Positions 1 through 6,392 of a stretch of DNA of 7,680 nt are shown here, piece after piece; within the stretch, counting starts at the first letter, position 1; each line of letters opens with the position of its first letter. A model generated the notes under the pieces. The model was not told the DNA's origin. It was given only the letters and a program-made list of their open reading frames with translations, and made no database searches. The stretch is from Akkermansia muciniphila (GTDB lineage: Bacteria; Verrucomicrobiota; Verrucomicrobiia; Verrucomicrobiales; V1-33). Position numbers and translations under genes: made by a program. Location of the stretch: the NCBI GenBank assembly GCA_943331195.2, contig CALQKQ020000165.1, positions 1 to 7,680 on the forward strand, in the 5' to 3' direction.

Positions 1-2919
1 CAGAGGCTTGACCCAGGCTTCCGCCGTGAAGGCGGTCTCCGGATTCAAAGCCGCGTTGTAGGGCACAAACATTTTTTGCCCGTCCGCCGCCAGGGTGGAA
101 ATTGCGGTATCGCTGCTTCCCGCCAAGGCCCCGGCCACTTCAAAGACCGCCGAGGTCACGGGGCTGAAATTCGCCGCACTGCCCACGCTGCCCGCGTTCA
201 CCGCGATGGTGTCGGCCCGGCCAATCACCCCTGCTCCGGTGGCGTTTTCCACCAGGCTGGAGAATCCAGCGTGCACTCCGCCCACCGTCAACTTGGTGCC
301 GTCATCCCCACTGAAGCCGATCAGGTAATTGCCCGCCTCTGGAATGTGCAAGGTCCCCGTCATGCGCATGGCATACTGGTTGTCGTCGCTGTCGGTGTTC
401 CTCGGCCAAGGCGAGTCTCCCGCCTGGCGCCCGGAACCACCGCTTTGCGGATCAATGAAGTTGATCACCGGCCACAGCGAGGTCGCCGCCGCCGCGTCTT
501 CCAACACTGCCGCATCCACCGCCGCATCCGCCCCAAACAGATTCTTCTGGATCAAAGCCCCAGGCGTGGTGCTCAACACCGTCCAATCGCCCACCATGGA
601 AGGATAAGGAATCGGCGTCGCGCGATCTGAGGTCACTCCCAGCAAGGTCCAGGTGTCCGTATCCGCATTGTTCGGGAAGAACCCCGTCGCCACGCTGACT
701 TCGTAGAAGAAGCCGCCGCCGCCTTCCCAGGTGGCGTATTCCAACTTGTAGACGCCCGGCGTCAAGTGCACCACCCCGCGGGTGTCGGCATCCCCCGTTC
801 CCGCAGGGAAGAACATCAGGTTTTGCTGCTCCTGCGCCACCGATCCTGGGCCGCCCGTGGCCACAAACTTCGGATGCGGGCCGCTCGCCGACTTGATGCG
901 GAACAGGAAGCCGTCATCGCAGTGGATGTTGAAGGTATAATCTCCTTCGGTGGCAATCGTGATCGCGGTGTGCGCCGTGGTCACCACGTGGTCGTCGCCC
1001 CGCGCCACCCCGCCGTTCGTGGAGGTAGACAGCGCATTCCCCGGGAAGGGAAGGTCGCCCACCACCACCCCGCCACTGTTCCCGTTCGACTCAGGATCGC
1101 GGAAGTTGAGGAAGGTTTCCTGGGTGTCAATCACCGTGTCCGGGGAGAGGGCCGGCGTGCGGTCGACATCCGCGCCCGCCAAGAAGTCCAAGGCCGAAGT
1201 CAAGTCCTCCGCCCCATTCAGGCCCTGATTGAGGTAGGTGCGCACGCCCCAAGTGCTGCTCGTGCCCAGAGGCCCCGGCAACACCACCGGCCAAGTCCGA
1301 CCCGCCACCAAGGGCAGCACCGGTGTGCTCAAAGTGGATTGATAGACCAAGTTAGCCCCGTTGGTGTCCTTGCCGATCACGTTGAACGTGTAGCTCTGAT
1401 TGGCCAGCCAAGCGACCGGCTGCACCAGCGTGGTCACCCCGCCAACCTTGCTCGCCCGGAGCGCCCCCATCGCCGGAAGCGTCGAGGAAATGTAATTCCA
1501 GTTCGCCACCCCGCCAGTGCTCTCCTTGGTGAAGGCCCCGTTGCCGCCCGTGAAGTTCTGGTCCAACACCGTGGCCGATCCCGCCTTCAGCGTCACCCCA
1601 GCGATTTCCCAGTCAATCCCCGTGGGCGAATACCCTTCATCCCACGCTCCCAGGAAGCGAACTTGCACCGTGTCCCCCGCTCCAGCTCCCGTGATGCTGG
1701 CAATGGAAGTAATCAACGTGCCATCGCCAAAACCAGCAGAAGGCCCATTGAAACCAAACGCGCCGTTCAGCACTCCCGTCCCGATGATCGGTCCACCTTC
1801 ATAGTAACCATTCTGGCTAAAGGCAGTGCTGTCCACCGTGGTGAATTCCCCCCCATTCACGCTCACCTGAATGACCCCGCCATCGTAGGCGTTTCCAGGC
1901 GTGAAGTCCCCTTCAAAGTTATAGCGGTGCTTCACCGTCAGCTCAATCGGATTGCCATTCGGAATCGTCAGCAGCGACGAAGTGATCGACCCGTTCTGCG
2001 GTCCGTCCCCCCCAGCCACCTGCCAGCCGGGCCGGATGCCTTCCATGCTGACGCTGAAGGAGGCCGGATTGGCCACGCTGCCCGTGCCGTTGTCTTCCAC
2101 CGTGAATGTCACTTCCGTGGTGGAATTGATCCTCGACCCCGACAAATACGCCGTCGGCCGGAACGCGGGCAACTCCGCATTATACTGCGCCAAAATCTCC
2201 GCATCGCTCAGCAAAACATCGTGCACCCGCACCTTGGCAATGCTCAGCCCAGAGTTAAAGCCGCCCGGATTCCCGCTGCCGTCGTTTTGCGCCCCCAGCA
2301 CGATCGGAAAGCCGTCGTGGGTGTTGAGGTTGCCGTTGAACTCAGAATTCGTCATCACCCCATCGACATACACCCGAGAAGTCCCCGCGCCGCTCACGCC
2401 GCCGCCATCATACGTGTACACCAAGTGGTGCCACACCCCCGCCGCCGGAGCCGCAATGCTGCCCCACCCGACATCCGGACCGCCACCCCACTGGCCCAAC
2501 GCCCCGTAGGCCGCGTTGCTCCCAAAATTGCACGAGTAATTCGTGCCGTCCCCACCCCCGCGGTGACCCCAGGCCACCAAGGACTCTTCATCCGCAATGC
2601 TCGGGTTGTACGCCCAAACTTCCACCGAACGCGTCGGGTTCACCCCCGCAACGCTCGAAGGCGCCACCGGACCCACATAATAATCAGCCCCGCCCGCGAG
2701 CGACACCGCCTTGATGCCCGCCACCGTCTTCACGGCTGGGGTCCCCGTGGCCACAAAGGGATCCCCCAAAGTGCCCGTGTTGGCCCAGGTGCTCAGCGCA
2801 CCTAAAGGCAGAGAAGTAGCGTCAAGTTTGACCAGAACATCAGCGTGCGCCGCGAAGGCCAAGCTAGAAAAGGCCAAGATCAGCCCCGGAGTAGTTGGGT
2901 TTTTGGACAGTTTTTTCAT
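1..2919 (-). CDS. Large secreted LamG/PA14-type multidomain protein (N-terminal 973 residues, runs off left edge)
   Basis: The reading frame is open from the ATG at 2919 to position 1 with no stop, so the gene continues beyond the window. Residues 1-26 look like a Sec signal peptide: basic start MKKLSK, hydrophobic core, and AHA before a likely cut at A26/D27. About 97-248 is a LamG/concanavalin-like domain (SVEVWAYNP, WHHLVYTYDGG, VYVDG, then an AKVRVHDVLLSDAEILAQYN-type ending). About 314-448 is a beta-sandwich with HRYNFE and YDGGVIQVSVNGG motifs, resembling domains of extracellular metalloproteases. About 557-753 and 779-900 are two related PA14-like modules. FTAEAWVKPL at 964-973 begins a second LamG-like domain. 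No catalytic domain is visible, so carbohydrate or surface binding is an inference. The anchor, if any, lies outside the window. Nothing resembling a Shine-Dalgarno precedes the start. GC skew is weaker than in the neighbouring genes. Confidence 0.9.
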   Translation of the reverse strand, partial: MKKLSKNPTTPGLILAFSSLAFAAHADVLVKLDATSLPLGALSTWANTGTLGDPFVATGTPAVKTVAGIKAVSLAGGADYYVGPVAPSSVAGVNPTRSVEVWAYNPSIADEESLVAWGHRGGGDGTNYSCNFGSNAAYGALGQWGGGPDVGWGSIAAPAAGVWHHLVYTYDGGGVSGAGTSRVYVDGVMTNSEFNGNLNTHDGFPIVLGAQNDGSGNPGGFNSGLSIAKVRVHDVLLSDAEILAQYNAELPAFRPTAYLSGSRINSTTEVTFTVEDNGTGSVANPASFSVSMEGIRPGWQVAGGDGPQNGSITSSLLTIPNGNPIELTVKHRYNFEGDFTPGNAYDGGVIQVSVNGGEFTTVDSTAFSQNGYYEGGPIIGTGVLNGAFGFNGPSAGFGDGTLITSIASITGAGAGDTVQVRFLGAWDEGYSPTGIDWEIAGVTLKAGSATVLDQNFTGGNGAFTKESTGGVANWNYISSTLPAMGALRASKVGGVTTLVQPVAWLANQSYTFNVIGKDTNGANLVYQSTLSTPVLPLVAGRTWPVVLPGPLGTSSTWGVRTYLNQGLNGAEDLTSALDFLAGADVDRTPALSPDTVIDTQETFLNFRDPESNGNSGGVVVGDLPFPGNALSTSTNGGVARGDDHVVTTAHTAITIATEGDYTFNIHCDDGFLFRIKSASGPHPKFVATGGPGSVAQEQQNLMFFPAGTGDADTRGVVHLTPGVYKLEYATWEGGGGFFYEVSVATGFFPNNADTDTWTLLGVTSDRATPIPYPSMVGDWTVLSTTPGALIQKNLFGADAAVDAAVLEDAAAATSLWPVINFIDPQSGGSGRQAGDSPWPRNTDSDDNQYAMRMTGTLHIPEAGNYLIGFSGDDGTKLTVGGVHAGFSSLVENATGAGVIGRADTIAVNAGSVGSAANFSPVTSAVFEVAGALAGSSDTAISTLAADGQKMFVPYNAALNPETAFTAEAWVKPL

Positions 2920-2929
2920 ACGGAATAAT

Positions 2930-2957
2930 TTATTAAAAAACGTGCGCCGCTTGTAAA
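2930..2957 (-). promoter_or_regulatory. Candidate sigma70-like promoter of the LamG/PA14 gene
   Basis: On the minus strand TTTACA (2957-2952) is followed after 16 bp by TAATAA (2935-2930). The fit to TTGACA/TATAAT is fair. The -10 box would lie only 10 bp before the ATG, so the transcript would have almost no leader, which agrees with the missing Shine-Dalgarno. The AT-rich stretch could equally be unstructured leader from a promoter further upstream. This is a pattern match only. Confidence 0.35.
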
Positions 2958-2979
2958 GCCCCTTTTTACCAGAGCTAAA

Positions 2980-2996
2980 CCTAAGCGCCGCCTAAG
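2980..2996 (-). repeat. CTTAGG direct repeat with 11-bp period (possible activator site)
   Basis: On the minus strand CTTAGG occurs at 2996-2991 and again at 2985-2980, in the same orientation and 11 bp apart, about one helical turn. A third degenerate copy, CTCTGG, sits one further turn down at 2974-2969. The pair lies roughly 22 bp upstream of the candidate -35 box of the LamG/PA14 gene. Tandem sites of this period are typical of OmpR/PhoB-family regulators, but no particular regulator can be named. Confidence 0.3.
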
Positions 2997-3007
2997 GACA
3001 TCCACTA

Positions 3008-3063
3008 GTATTCCCCAGCCTTCCGCAGGATCGCTCCTTGGTACCGACGGGGAATACCCAAGG
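3008..3063. repeat. 9-bp inverted repeat interlocked with a second 6-bp complement (possible pseudoknot or switch)
   Basis: GTATTCCCC at 3008-3016 is perfectly complementary to GGGGAATAC at 3049-3057, with a 32-nt loop. Within that loop CCTTGG at 3036-3041 is complementary to CCAAGG at 3058-3063, directly abutting the 3' arm of the first stem. The two helices interlock, so as RNA they would form a pseudoknot or compete as alternatives. The element lies between queE and the LamG/PA14 gene, both on the minus strand. It has no following T-tract and matches no riboswitch I recognise. Confidence 0.45.
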
Positions 3064-3064
3064 T

Positions 3065-3092
3065 AAAACAGCAGATTTTAGGCCAAATCCTG
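3065..3092 (-). terminator. Weak candidate terminator after queE
   Basis: CAGATTT at 3072-3078 can pair with AAAT plus CTG at 3085-3092, with one bulged base and a six-base loop. On the minus strand the hairpin is followed by TGTTTTA (3071-3065), a short and interrupted T-run. It starts about 17 bp past the queE stop, a fitting position, but the stem is short and AT-rich, so termination here is uncertain. Confidence 0.25.
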
Positions 3093-3108
3093 CCTCCACC
3101 CGCCACCT

Positions 3109-3810
3109 TCACGTCCCCCGGGTGTTGCCGAACAGCTCAATGTGCAGGCGGTGGCAAAACCGATAGCCTTGCGCCTTGCACACCTCCACCAGCCACCCCG
3201 TCCGGCCCCGCAATTCCTCCATACTCCGCCCCTCCGGCATCAGCAAAATCCGGTCCGGCGGCACCGGATGCCCCAACTCCGCCACCAGCGCCATCGCCTC
3301 CGCCAAGTCCTCCTCCCCACTGATGACAAATTTAATCTGGGTTTCCCCCGCCCCCGCGATCCACGAGCGCAGCGCTGCCACATTCCGCCGCGTCTCCTCG
3401 TGCCGCGCGATCCACCCCTCCCCAATCTCCCCCGGCAGCGGCGTCGCATTGCTCAGCTTGGGACTTAAACTCGCCAAATCGCAGCCCGCCTCGCCTAACT
3501 CAATCGTCCCGGCCGTCTCCACCGTCAAATGATAGCCCCCCTCCCGAATCCCCGCCATCAACTGGCGCACCTCCCGCGCCACCATCGGCTCCCCCCCCGT
3601 CAGCACCACATGCCGCGCCTGCGGCCACTCCGCCAGCTTCTCCACAATCGCCTCCACCGCCATCTCCCGCCCCTCCGGCTTCCACGAAGCATACGGCGTA
3701 TCGCACCAGCGACACCGCAAATTGCACCCCGACGTCCGGATGAACACACTCGGCACTCCCGTCAAAAGCCCCTCGCCTTGCACCGAATAAAACAGTTCAG
3801 AAATCAGCAT
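3109..3810 (-). CDS. queE: 7-carboxy-7-deazaguanine synthase QueE (radical SAM)
   Basis: QueE converts 6-carboxy-5,6,7,8-tetrahydropterin to 7-carboxy-7-deazaguanine, the step that builds the 7-deazapurine skeleton for queuosine. The 233-residue product has the family N-terminus (ISELFYSVQGEG, then GVPSVFIRTSGCNLRC). The radical-SAM cluster motif is C29-x3-C33-x2-C36, followed by DTPYA, and the SAM-binding GGEP is at 72-75. SPKLSN lies mid-protein, and the C-terminus ends with RLHIELFGN, as in this family. Length is normal. It is the last gene of the queF-queC-queE operon, 30 nt after the queC stop. The start is set by the conserved N-terminus; the next Met is residue 50, inside the domain. 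The upstream spacer has runs of G and T but no good ribosome site beyond a GAG close to the ATG. Confidence 0.96.
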   Translation of the reverse strand: MLISELFYSVQGEGLLTGVPSVFIRTSGCNLRCRWCDTPYASWKPEGREMAVEAIVEKLAEWPQARHVVLTGGEPMVAREVRQLMAGIREGGYHLTVETAGTIELGEAGCDLASLSPKLSNATPLPGEIGEGWIARHEETRRNVAALRSWIAGAGETQIKFVISGEEDLAEAMALVAELGHPVPPDRILLMPEGRSMEELRGRTGWLVEVCKAQGYRFCHRLHIELFGNTRGT

Positions 3811-3840
3811 GCGCTCAAAAGAAAAAAAGCCCCCCCCGCC

Positions 3841-4530
3841 CTAACCCGCGCCAGGAGCGCTCGGCAACGGCGGCACCATCACATAGTCCGTCGGATCCAC
3901 CACCCCAGCAAGCAAGAACGCCTCCCGCCGCTCCACGCAGGTCCCGCACGTCCCACAGTGCCGCTCCCCCCCCTTGTAGCACGACCACGTCTGCCGAAAA
4001 TCCACCCCCAATTCCGCCCCGCGCCGCGCAATCCCCGCCTTGCTCAAGTGAATAAACGGCCGCAACAGCGCCAACTCCGCATACGTCCCCAACCGAATCG
4101 CCTCCCCCATGGCCTCCATGAAAGCCTCCCGGCAATCCGGATAAATCGCGTGGTCCCCACTGTGGCTCGCGATCACCAAGCCCTCCGCCCCCTCGCTCTC
4201 GGCAAATCCCGCCGCAATCCCTAACAAAATTCCGTTGCGGAACGGCACCACCGTCCGCTTCATGTTTTCCTCCTCATAGTGCCCGTCCGGGATGTCCCCC
4301 CCGCTTTGCAGCAAGTCCGACGCAAAATGCTCATTCACAAACGGCAGCGCCATCCGCACATGCCGCACCCCCAACTGCCCCGCTTGCCACGCCGCCATCG
4401 GCAACTCCCGCCCATTGTGCTTCGACCCATAATCAAACGACAACGCCGAACTCACCGCGTGCTCCCGCACCGCCTCGTGCAGCGCCGTCACGCTATCCAT
4501 GCCCCCAGAAAGAAGAACGCACACTTTCAT
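3841..4530 (-). CDS. queC: 7-cyano-7-deazaguanine synthase QueC
   Basis: QueC uses ATP and ammonia to turn 7-carboxy-7-deazaguanine into preQ0 in the cytoplasm. The 229-residue protein starts with the PP-loop SGGMDS at 8-13. It carries FDYGSKHNGRE, the VVPFRNGILL segment and SHSGDHAIYPDCR, all typical of the family. The zinc site is C184-x7-C192-x2-C195-x2-C198 (WSCYKGG then HCGTCGTC). Length is normal. The gene lies 16 nt after the queF stop and 30 nt before queE, so the three are almost certainly cotranscribed. The ATG at 4530 is immediately followed by the PP-loop strand, which fixes the start; only a weak G-run (CGGGG) lies upstream. Codons end preferentially in G, reflecting the local strand skew. 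Confidence 0.96.
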   Translation of the reverse strand: MKVCVLLSGGMDSVTALHEAVREHAVSSALSFDYGSKHNGRELPMAAWQAGQLGVRHVRMALPFVNEHFASDLLQSGGDIPDGHYEEENMKRTVVPFRNGILLGIAAGFAESEGAEGLVIASHSGDHAIYPDCREAFMEAMGEAIRLGTYAELALLRPFIHLSKAGIARRGAELGVDFRQTWSCYKGGERHCGTCGTCVERREAFLLAGVVDPTDYVMVPPLPSAPGAG

Positions 4531-4546
4531 AACTTAGCCCCGAGCC

Positions 4547-4975
4547 CTACAGCCCAAACGGATTTTCCACCACCCCCGCCGGCACGCTCGCCTGCGCCGT
4601 CAACCGGATCCCCCCGCGCGCCGAAAAATCCCCCCGCACAATCATCTGCCGCGGCGCACAGGCCGCACTCAATTCATCCAGCACCCGATTCACCACGTCC
4701 TCATTGAACGCCGCCGTATTCCGCCACGACGCCAAATAATACTTCAGCGACTTCGTCTCCAAACACCGCTCGTCCGGAATATAACAAATGCGCAACCGAC
4801 ACGTGTCCGGCTGCCCCGTCACCGGACACAGCGAACTGAATTCCGCATAGTCCAAGTGAATCCAAAACGGCCGCCCCACCGCACGGTTCGCAAAACACTC
4901 CAAGCGCGCCTCCCGAGGATCCGTCGGCAGCGGGGCTTGCGAGCCCAATAGGGTTACAGGGGCAATTTTTTCCAT
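4547..4975 (-). CDS. queF: NADPH-dependent preQ0 reductase QueF, short type
   Basis: QueF reduces the nitrile of preQ0 to the aminomethyl group of preQ1, which is then inserted into tRNA by Tgt. The 142-residue product has the catalytic cysteine in SLCPVTGQPD (C50, with the partner aspartate D57) and the family motif ETKSLKYYL at 73-81 followed by SWRNTAAFNED. Its size fits the single-domain (Bacillus-type) enzymes rather than the two-domain form of E. coli. The frame stays open upstream to about 5461, but the start at 4975 is preferred: it is preceded by GGGAGG with 5-nt spacing, and upstream residues are low-complexity antisense sequence of the divergent gene. First gene of the operon. No preQ1 riboswitch was recognised in its leader. 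Confidence 0.95.
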   Translation of the reverse strand: MEKIAPVTLLGSQAPLPTDPREARLECFANRAVGRPFWIHLDYAEFSSLCPVTGQPDTCRLRICYIPDERCLETKSLKYYLASWRNTAAFNEDVVNRVLDELSAACAPRQMIVRGDFSARGGIRLTAQASVPAGVVENPFGL

Positions 4976-5081
4976 AGTCTCCTCCCACCTGTAACCAGCC
5001 CCGCCCTCCCCGCAATCCCACAAAACCGCGCGCGGGTTCGCCTTGATTGTCCCCAGCGAGACTGATTGGATGACCCCACTT
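4976..5081. other. Divergent intergenic region between queF and the Tm-1-like gene
   Basis: This 106-bp gap must hold the promoters for both the que operon and the plus-strand gene. It includes the queF ribosome site and a CGCGCGCG core near 5027-5035. No convincing -35/-10 pair was found for queF. For the plus strand a TTGATT at 5043 is a possible -35 box, but no good -10 box follows. I see no preQ1-I or preQ1-II riboswitch pattern. Confidence 0.5.
4981..4986 (-). promoter_or_regulatory. Shine-Dalgarno site of queF
   Basis: On the minus strand GGGAGG is followed by AGACT and the ATG at 4975. This is the only strong ribosome-binding site in the window, and it decides the queF start against the much longer open frame. 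Confidence 0.8.
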
Positions 5082-6287
5082 ATGGCTACCCTCGCAGTAC
5101 TCGGCACCCTCGATTCCAAAGGTCTAGAACACGCCTTCGTCGCCGACGCCATCCGCGCCCTCGGCCACGATGCCCTCCTCATCGACGTCGGCTGCCTCGC
5201 CGACCCCCAGGTCGAACCCGACATCACCCGCTTCGACATCCTCCCCACCCTCGCCTCCCTCCCCCTCGACCGCGGCCTCCGCGTCGCCGCCATGGCCGAG
5301 GCCGCCCCTCCCTTCCTCGCCCGCCTCGCCGCCGCCGGCCGCATCCAGGGCGTCATCTCCCTCGGCGGCGGCGGCGGCACCGCCATCGCCACCGCCGCCA
5401 TGCGCGCCCTCCCCCTCGGCTTTCCCAAACTCATGGTCTCCACCCTCGCCAGTGGCAACACCGCCCCCTACGTCGGCGTCAAAGACATCCTCATGATGCC
5501 CTCCATCGTCGACGTCGCCGGCCTCAACCGCATCTCCCGCAAACTCTTCACCCAAGCCGCCGGAGCCCTCTGCGGCATGGTCCAAGCCGCCCCACCCCCC
5601 TCCTCCGACGCCAAACCCCTCATCGTCGCCAGCATGTTCGGCAACACCACCGCCTGCGTCACCGAAGCCCAACGCCTCCTCGAAGCCGCCGGCTACGAAG
5701 TCCTCATCTTCGCCGCCACCGGCCAAGGCGGTAAAACCATGGAATCCCTCATCGAAAGCGGCCTCGTCTCCGCCGTCCTCGACATCACCACCACCGAATG
5801 GGCCGACCAACTCGTCGGCGGCGTCCTCGCCGCCGGCCCCCACCGCCTCGAAGCCACCGGCCTCGCCCACATCCCCTCCATCGTCGCCCCTGGCTGCCTC
5901 GACATGGTCAACTTCGGCACCCCCGAAAGCGTCCCCGCCGCCTTCTCCCACCGCCTCTTCTACCACCACAACCCCCAGGTCACCCTCATGCGCACCTCCC
6001 CCGAGGAAAACGCCGCCCTCGGCAAAATCCTCGCCGACAAAATCAACGCCTACCCCGCCCCCGTCACCGTCCTCCTCCCCCTCGGCGGCATCAGCGTCAT
6101 CAGCGCCCCCGGCGGCCCCTTCCACGACCCCGCCGCCGACGCCGCCCTCTTCTCCGCCCTCCGCTCCTCCCTCCGCCCCGAAATCCCCGTCCGCGAATTC
6201 CCCGGCAACATCAACGACCCCGGCTTCGCCGCCGCCTGCACCGCCGCCCTCCTCGACAATATCGCCGCCGCCGCCCCCTCGCCTTAG
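5082..6287 (+). CDS. Tm-1-like ATP-binding domain protein, UPF0261 family
   Basis: This 401-residue protein belongs to the UPF0261/Tm-1-like family, named for the tomato Tm-1 resistance protein whose N-terminal part is homologous. The bacterial role is not established. Family signatures are the N-terminus MATLAVLGTLDSKG, a glycine-rich loop SLGGGGGT (93-100), SGNTAPYVG near 124-132, SMFGNTTACV near 184-193, AATGQGGKTMESLI (211-224), PGCLDMVNFGT (270-280), LMRTSPEEN and the late GNINDPGFA. Length is normal. ATG at 5082 is chosen because it matches the usual family start; in-frame alternatives are ATG 5070 and TTG 5043, and none has a Shine-Dalgarno. From memory, many homologues read FHATG where this one has FAATG, so a conserved histidine may be replaced. 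It is transcribed divergently from queF and 105 bp ahead of mcsA. Codons end overwhelmingly in C. Confidence 0.88.
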   Translation: MATLAVLGTLDSKGLEHAFVADAIRALGHDALLIDVGCLADPQVEPDITRFDILPTLASLPLDRGLRVAAMAEAAPPFLARLAAAGRIQGVISLGGGGGTAIATAAMRALPLGFPKLMVSTLASGNTAPYVGVKDILMMPSIVDVAGLNRISRKLFTQAAGALCGMVQAAPPPSSDAKPLIVASMFGNTTACVTEAQRLLEAAGYEVLIFAATGQGGKTMESLIESGLVSAVLDITTTEWADQLVGGVLAAGPHRLEATGLAHIPSIVAPGCLDMVNFGTPESVPAAFSHRLFYHHNPQVTLMRTSPEENAALGKILADKINAYPAPVTVLLPLGGISVISAPGGPFHDPAADAALFSALRSSLRPEIPVREFPGNINDPGFAAACTAALLDNIAAAAPSP

Positions 6288-6333
6288 CCCTCCACCAAAA
6301 CCAGCCTCCCAGGGAAGCGCGGGAAAATCCTCC

Positions 6334-6361
6334 TTTCGATCGGGCCGCGCTGCCGTATCTT
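6334..6361 (+). promoter_or_regulatory. Weak candidate promoter of mcsA
   Basis: TTTCGA (6334-6339) and TATCTT (6356-6361) are separated by 16 bp, about 30 bp before the mcsA ATG. The match to consensus is poor at -35 and moderate at -10. No CtsR-type heptanucleotide repeat (GGTCAAA) is visible in this gap, so the Firmicutes mode of control is not supported. Confidence 0.2.
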
Positions 6362-6371
6362 CTCCGCAGAT

Positions 6372-6392
6372 CCCCCCCCCCACTTTCCCCCC
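6372..6392 (+). repeat. C10 and C6 homopolymer tracts directly before mcsA
   Basis: A run of ten C (6372-6381) is separated by ACTTT from six C (6387-6392) that touch the ATG of mcsA. The tracts occupy the place where a ribosome site would sit, and no purine-rich Shine-Dalgarno is present. Such a run could vary in length by slippage or be a sequencing weak spot. Confidence 0.7.

Noticed and set aside
766..2805. A 679-codon plus-strand open frame
   Set aside because: It is the antisense of the LamG/PA14 gene. The product is rich in Arg, His and Pro without recognisable domains, while the minus strand gives a signal peptide and domain motifs.
5025..5042. AACC/GGTT hairpin around the CGCGCGCG core
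   Set aside because: Only four clean base pairs flank the alternating core, with no T-run, so it is neither a credible terminator nor a clear operator.
5043..5081. Upstream TTG (5043) or ATG (5070) start for the Tm-1-like gene
   Set aside because: The family normally begins at the MATLAVLGTLD-like strand, which is the ATG at 5082. The extra 4-13 residues have no family match, though ATG 5070 cannot be excluded.
4976..5081. preQ1 riboswitch before queF
   Set aside because: Expected because of the pathway, but the leader shows neither the small A-rich pseudoknot of preQ1-I nor a recognisable preQ1-II pattern.
4976..5461. N-terminal extension of QueF from the longer open frame
   Set aside because: The extension overlaps the divergent Tm-1-like gene, is Arg/Ala/Ser-rich low complexity, and would bypass the strong Shine-Dalgarno before the ATG at 4975.
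6288..6392. CtsR operator before mcsA
   Set aside because: No tandem GGTCAAA-like heptamers occur in the gap.
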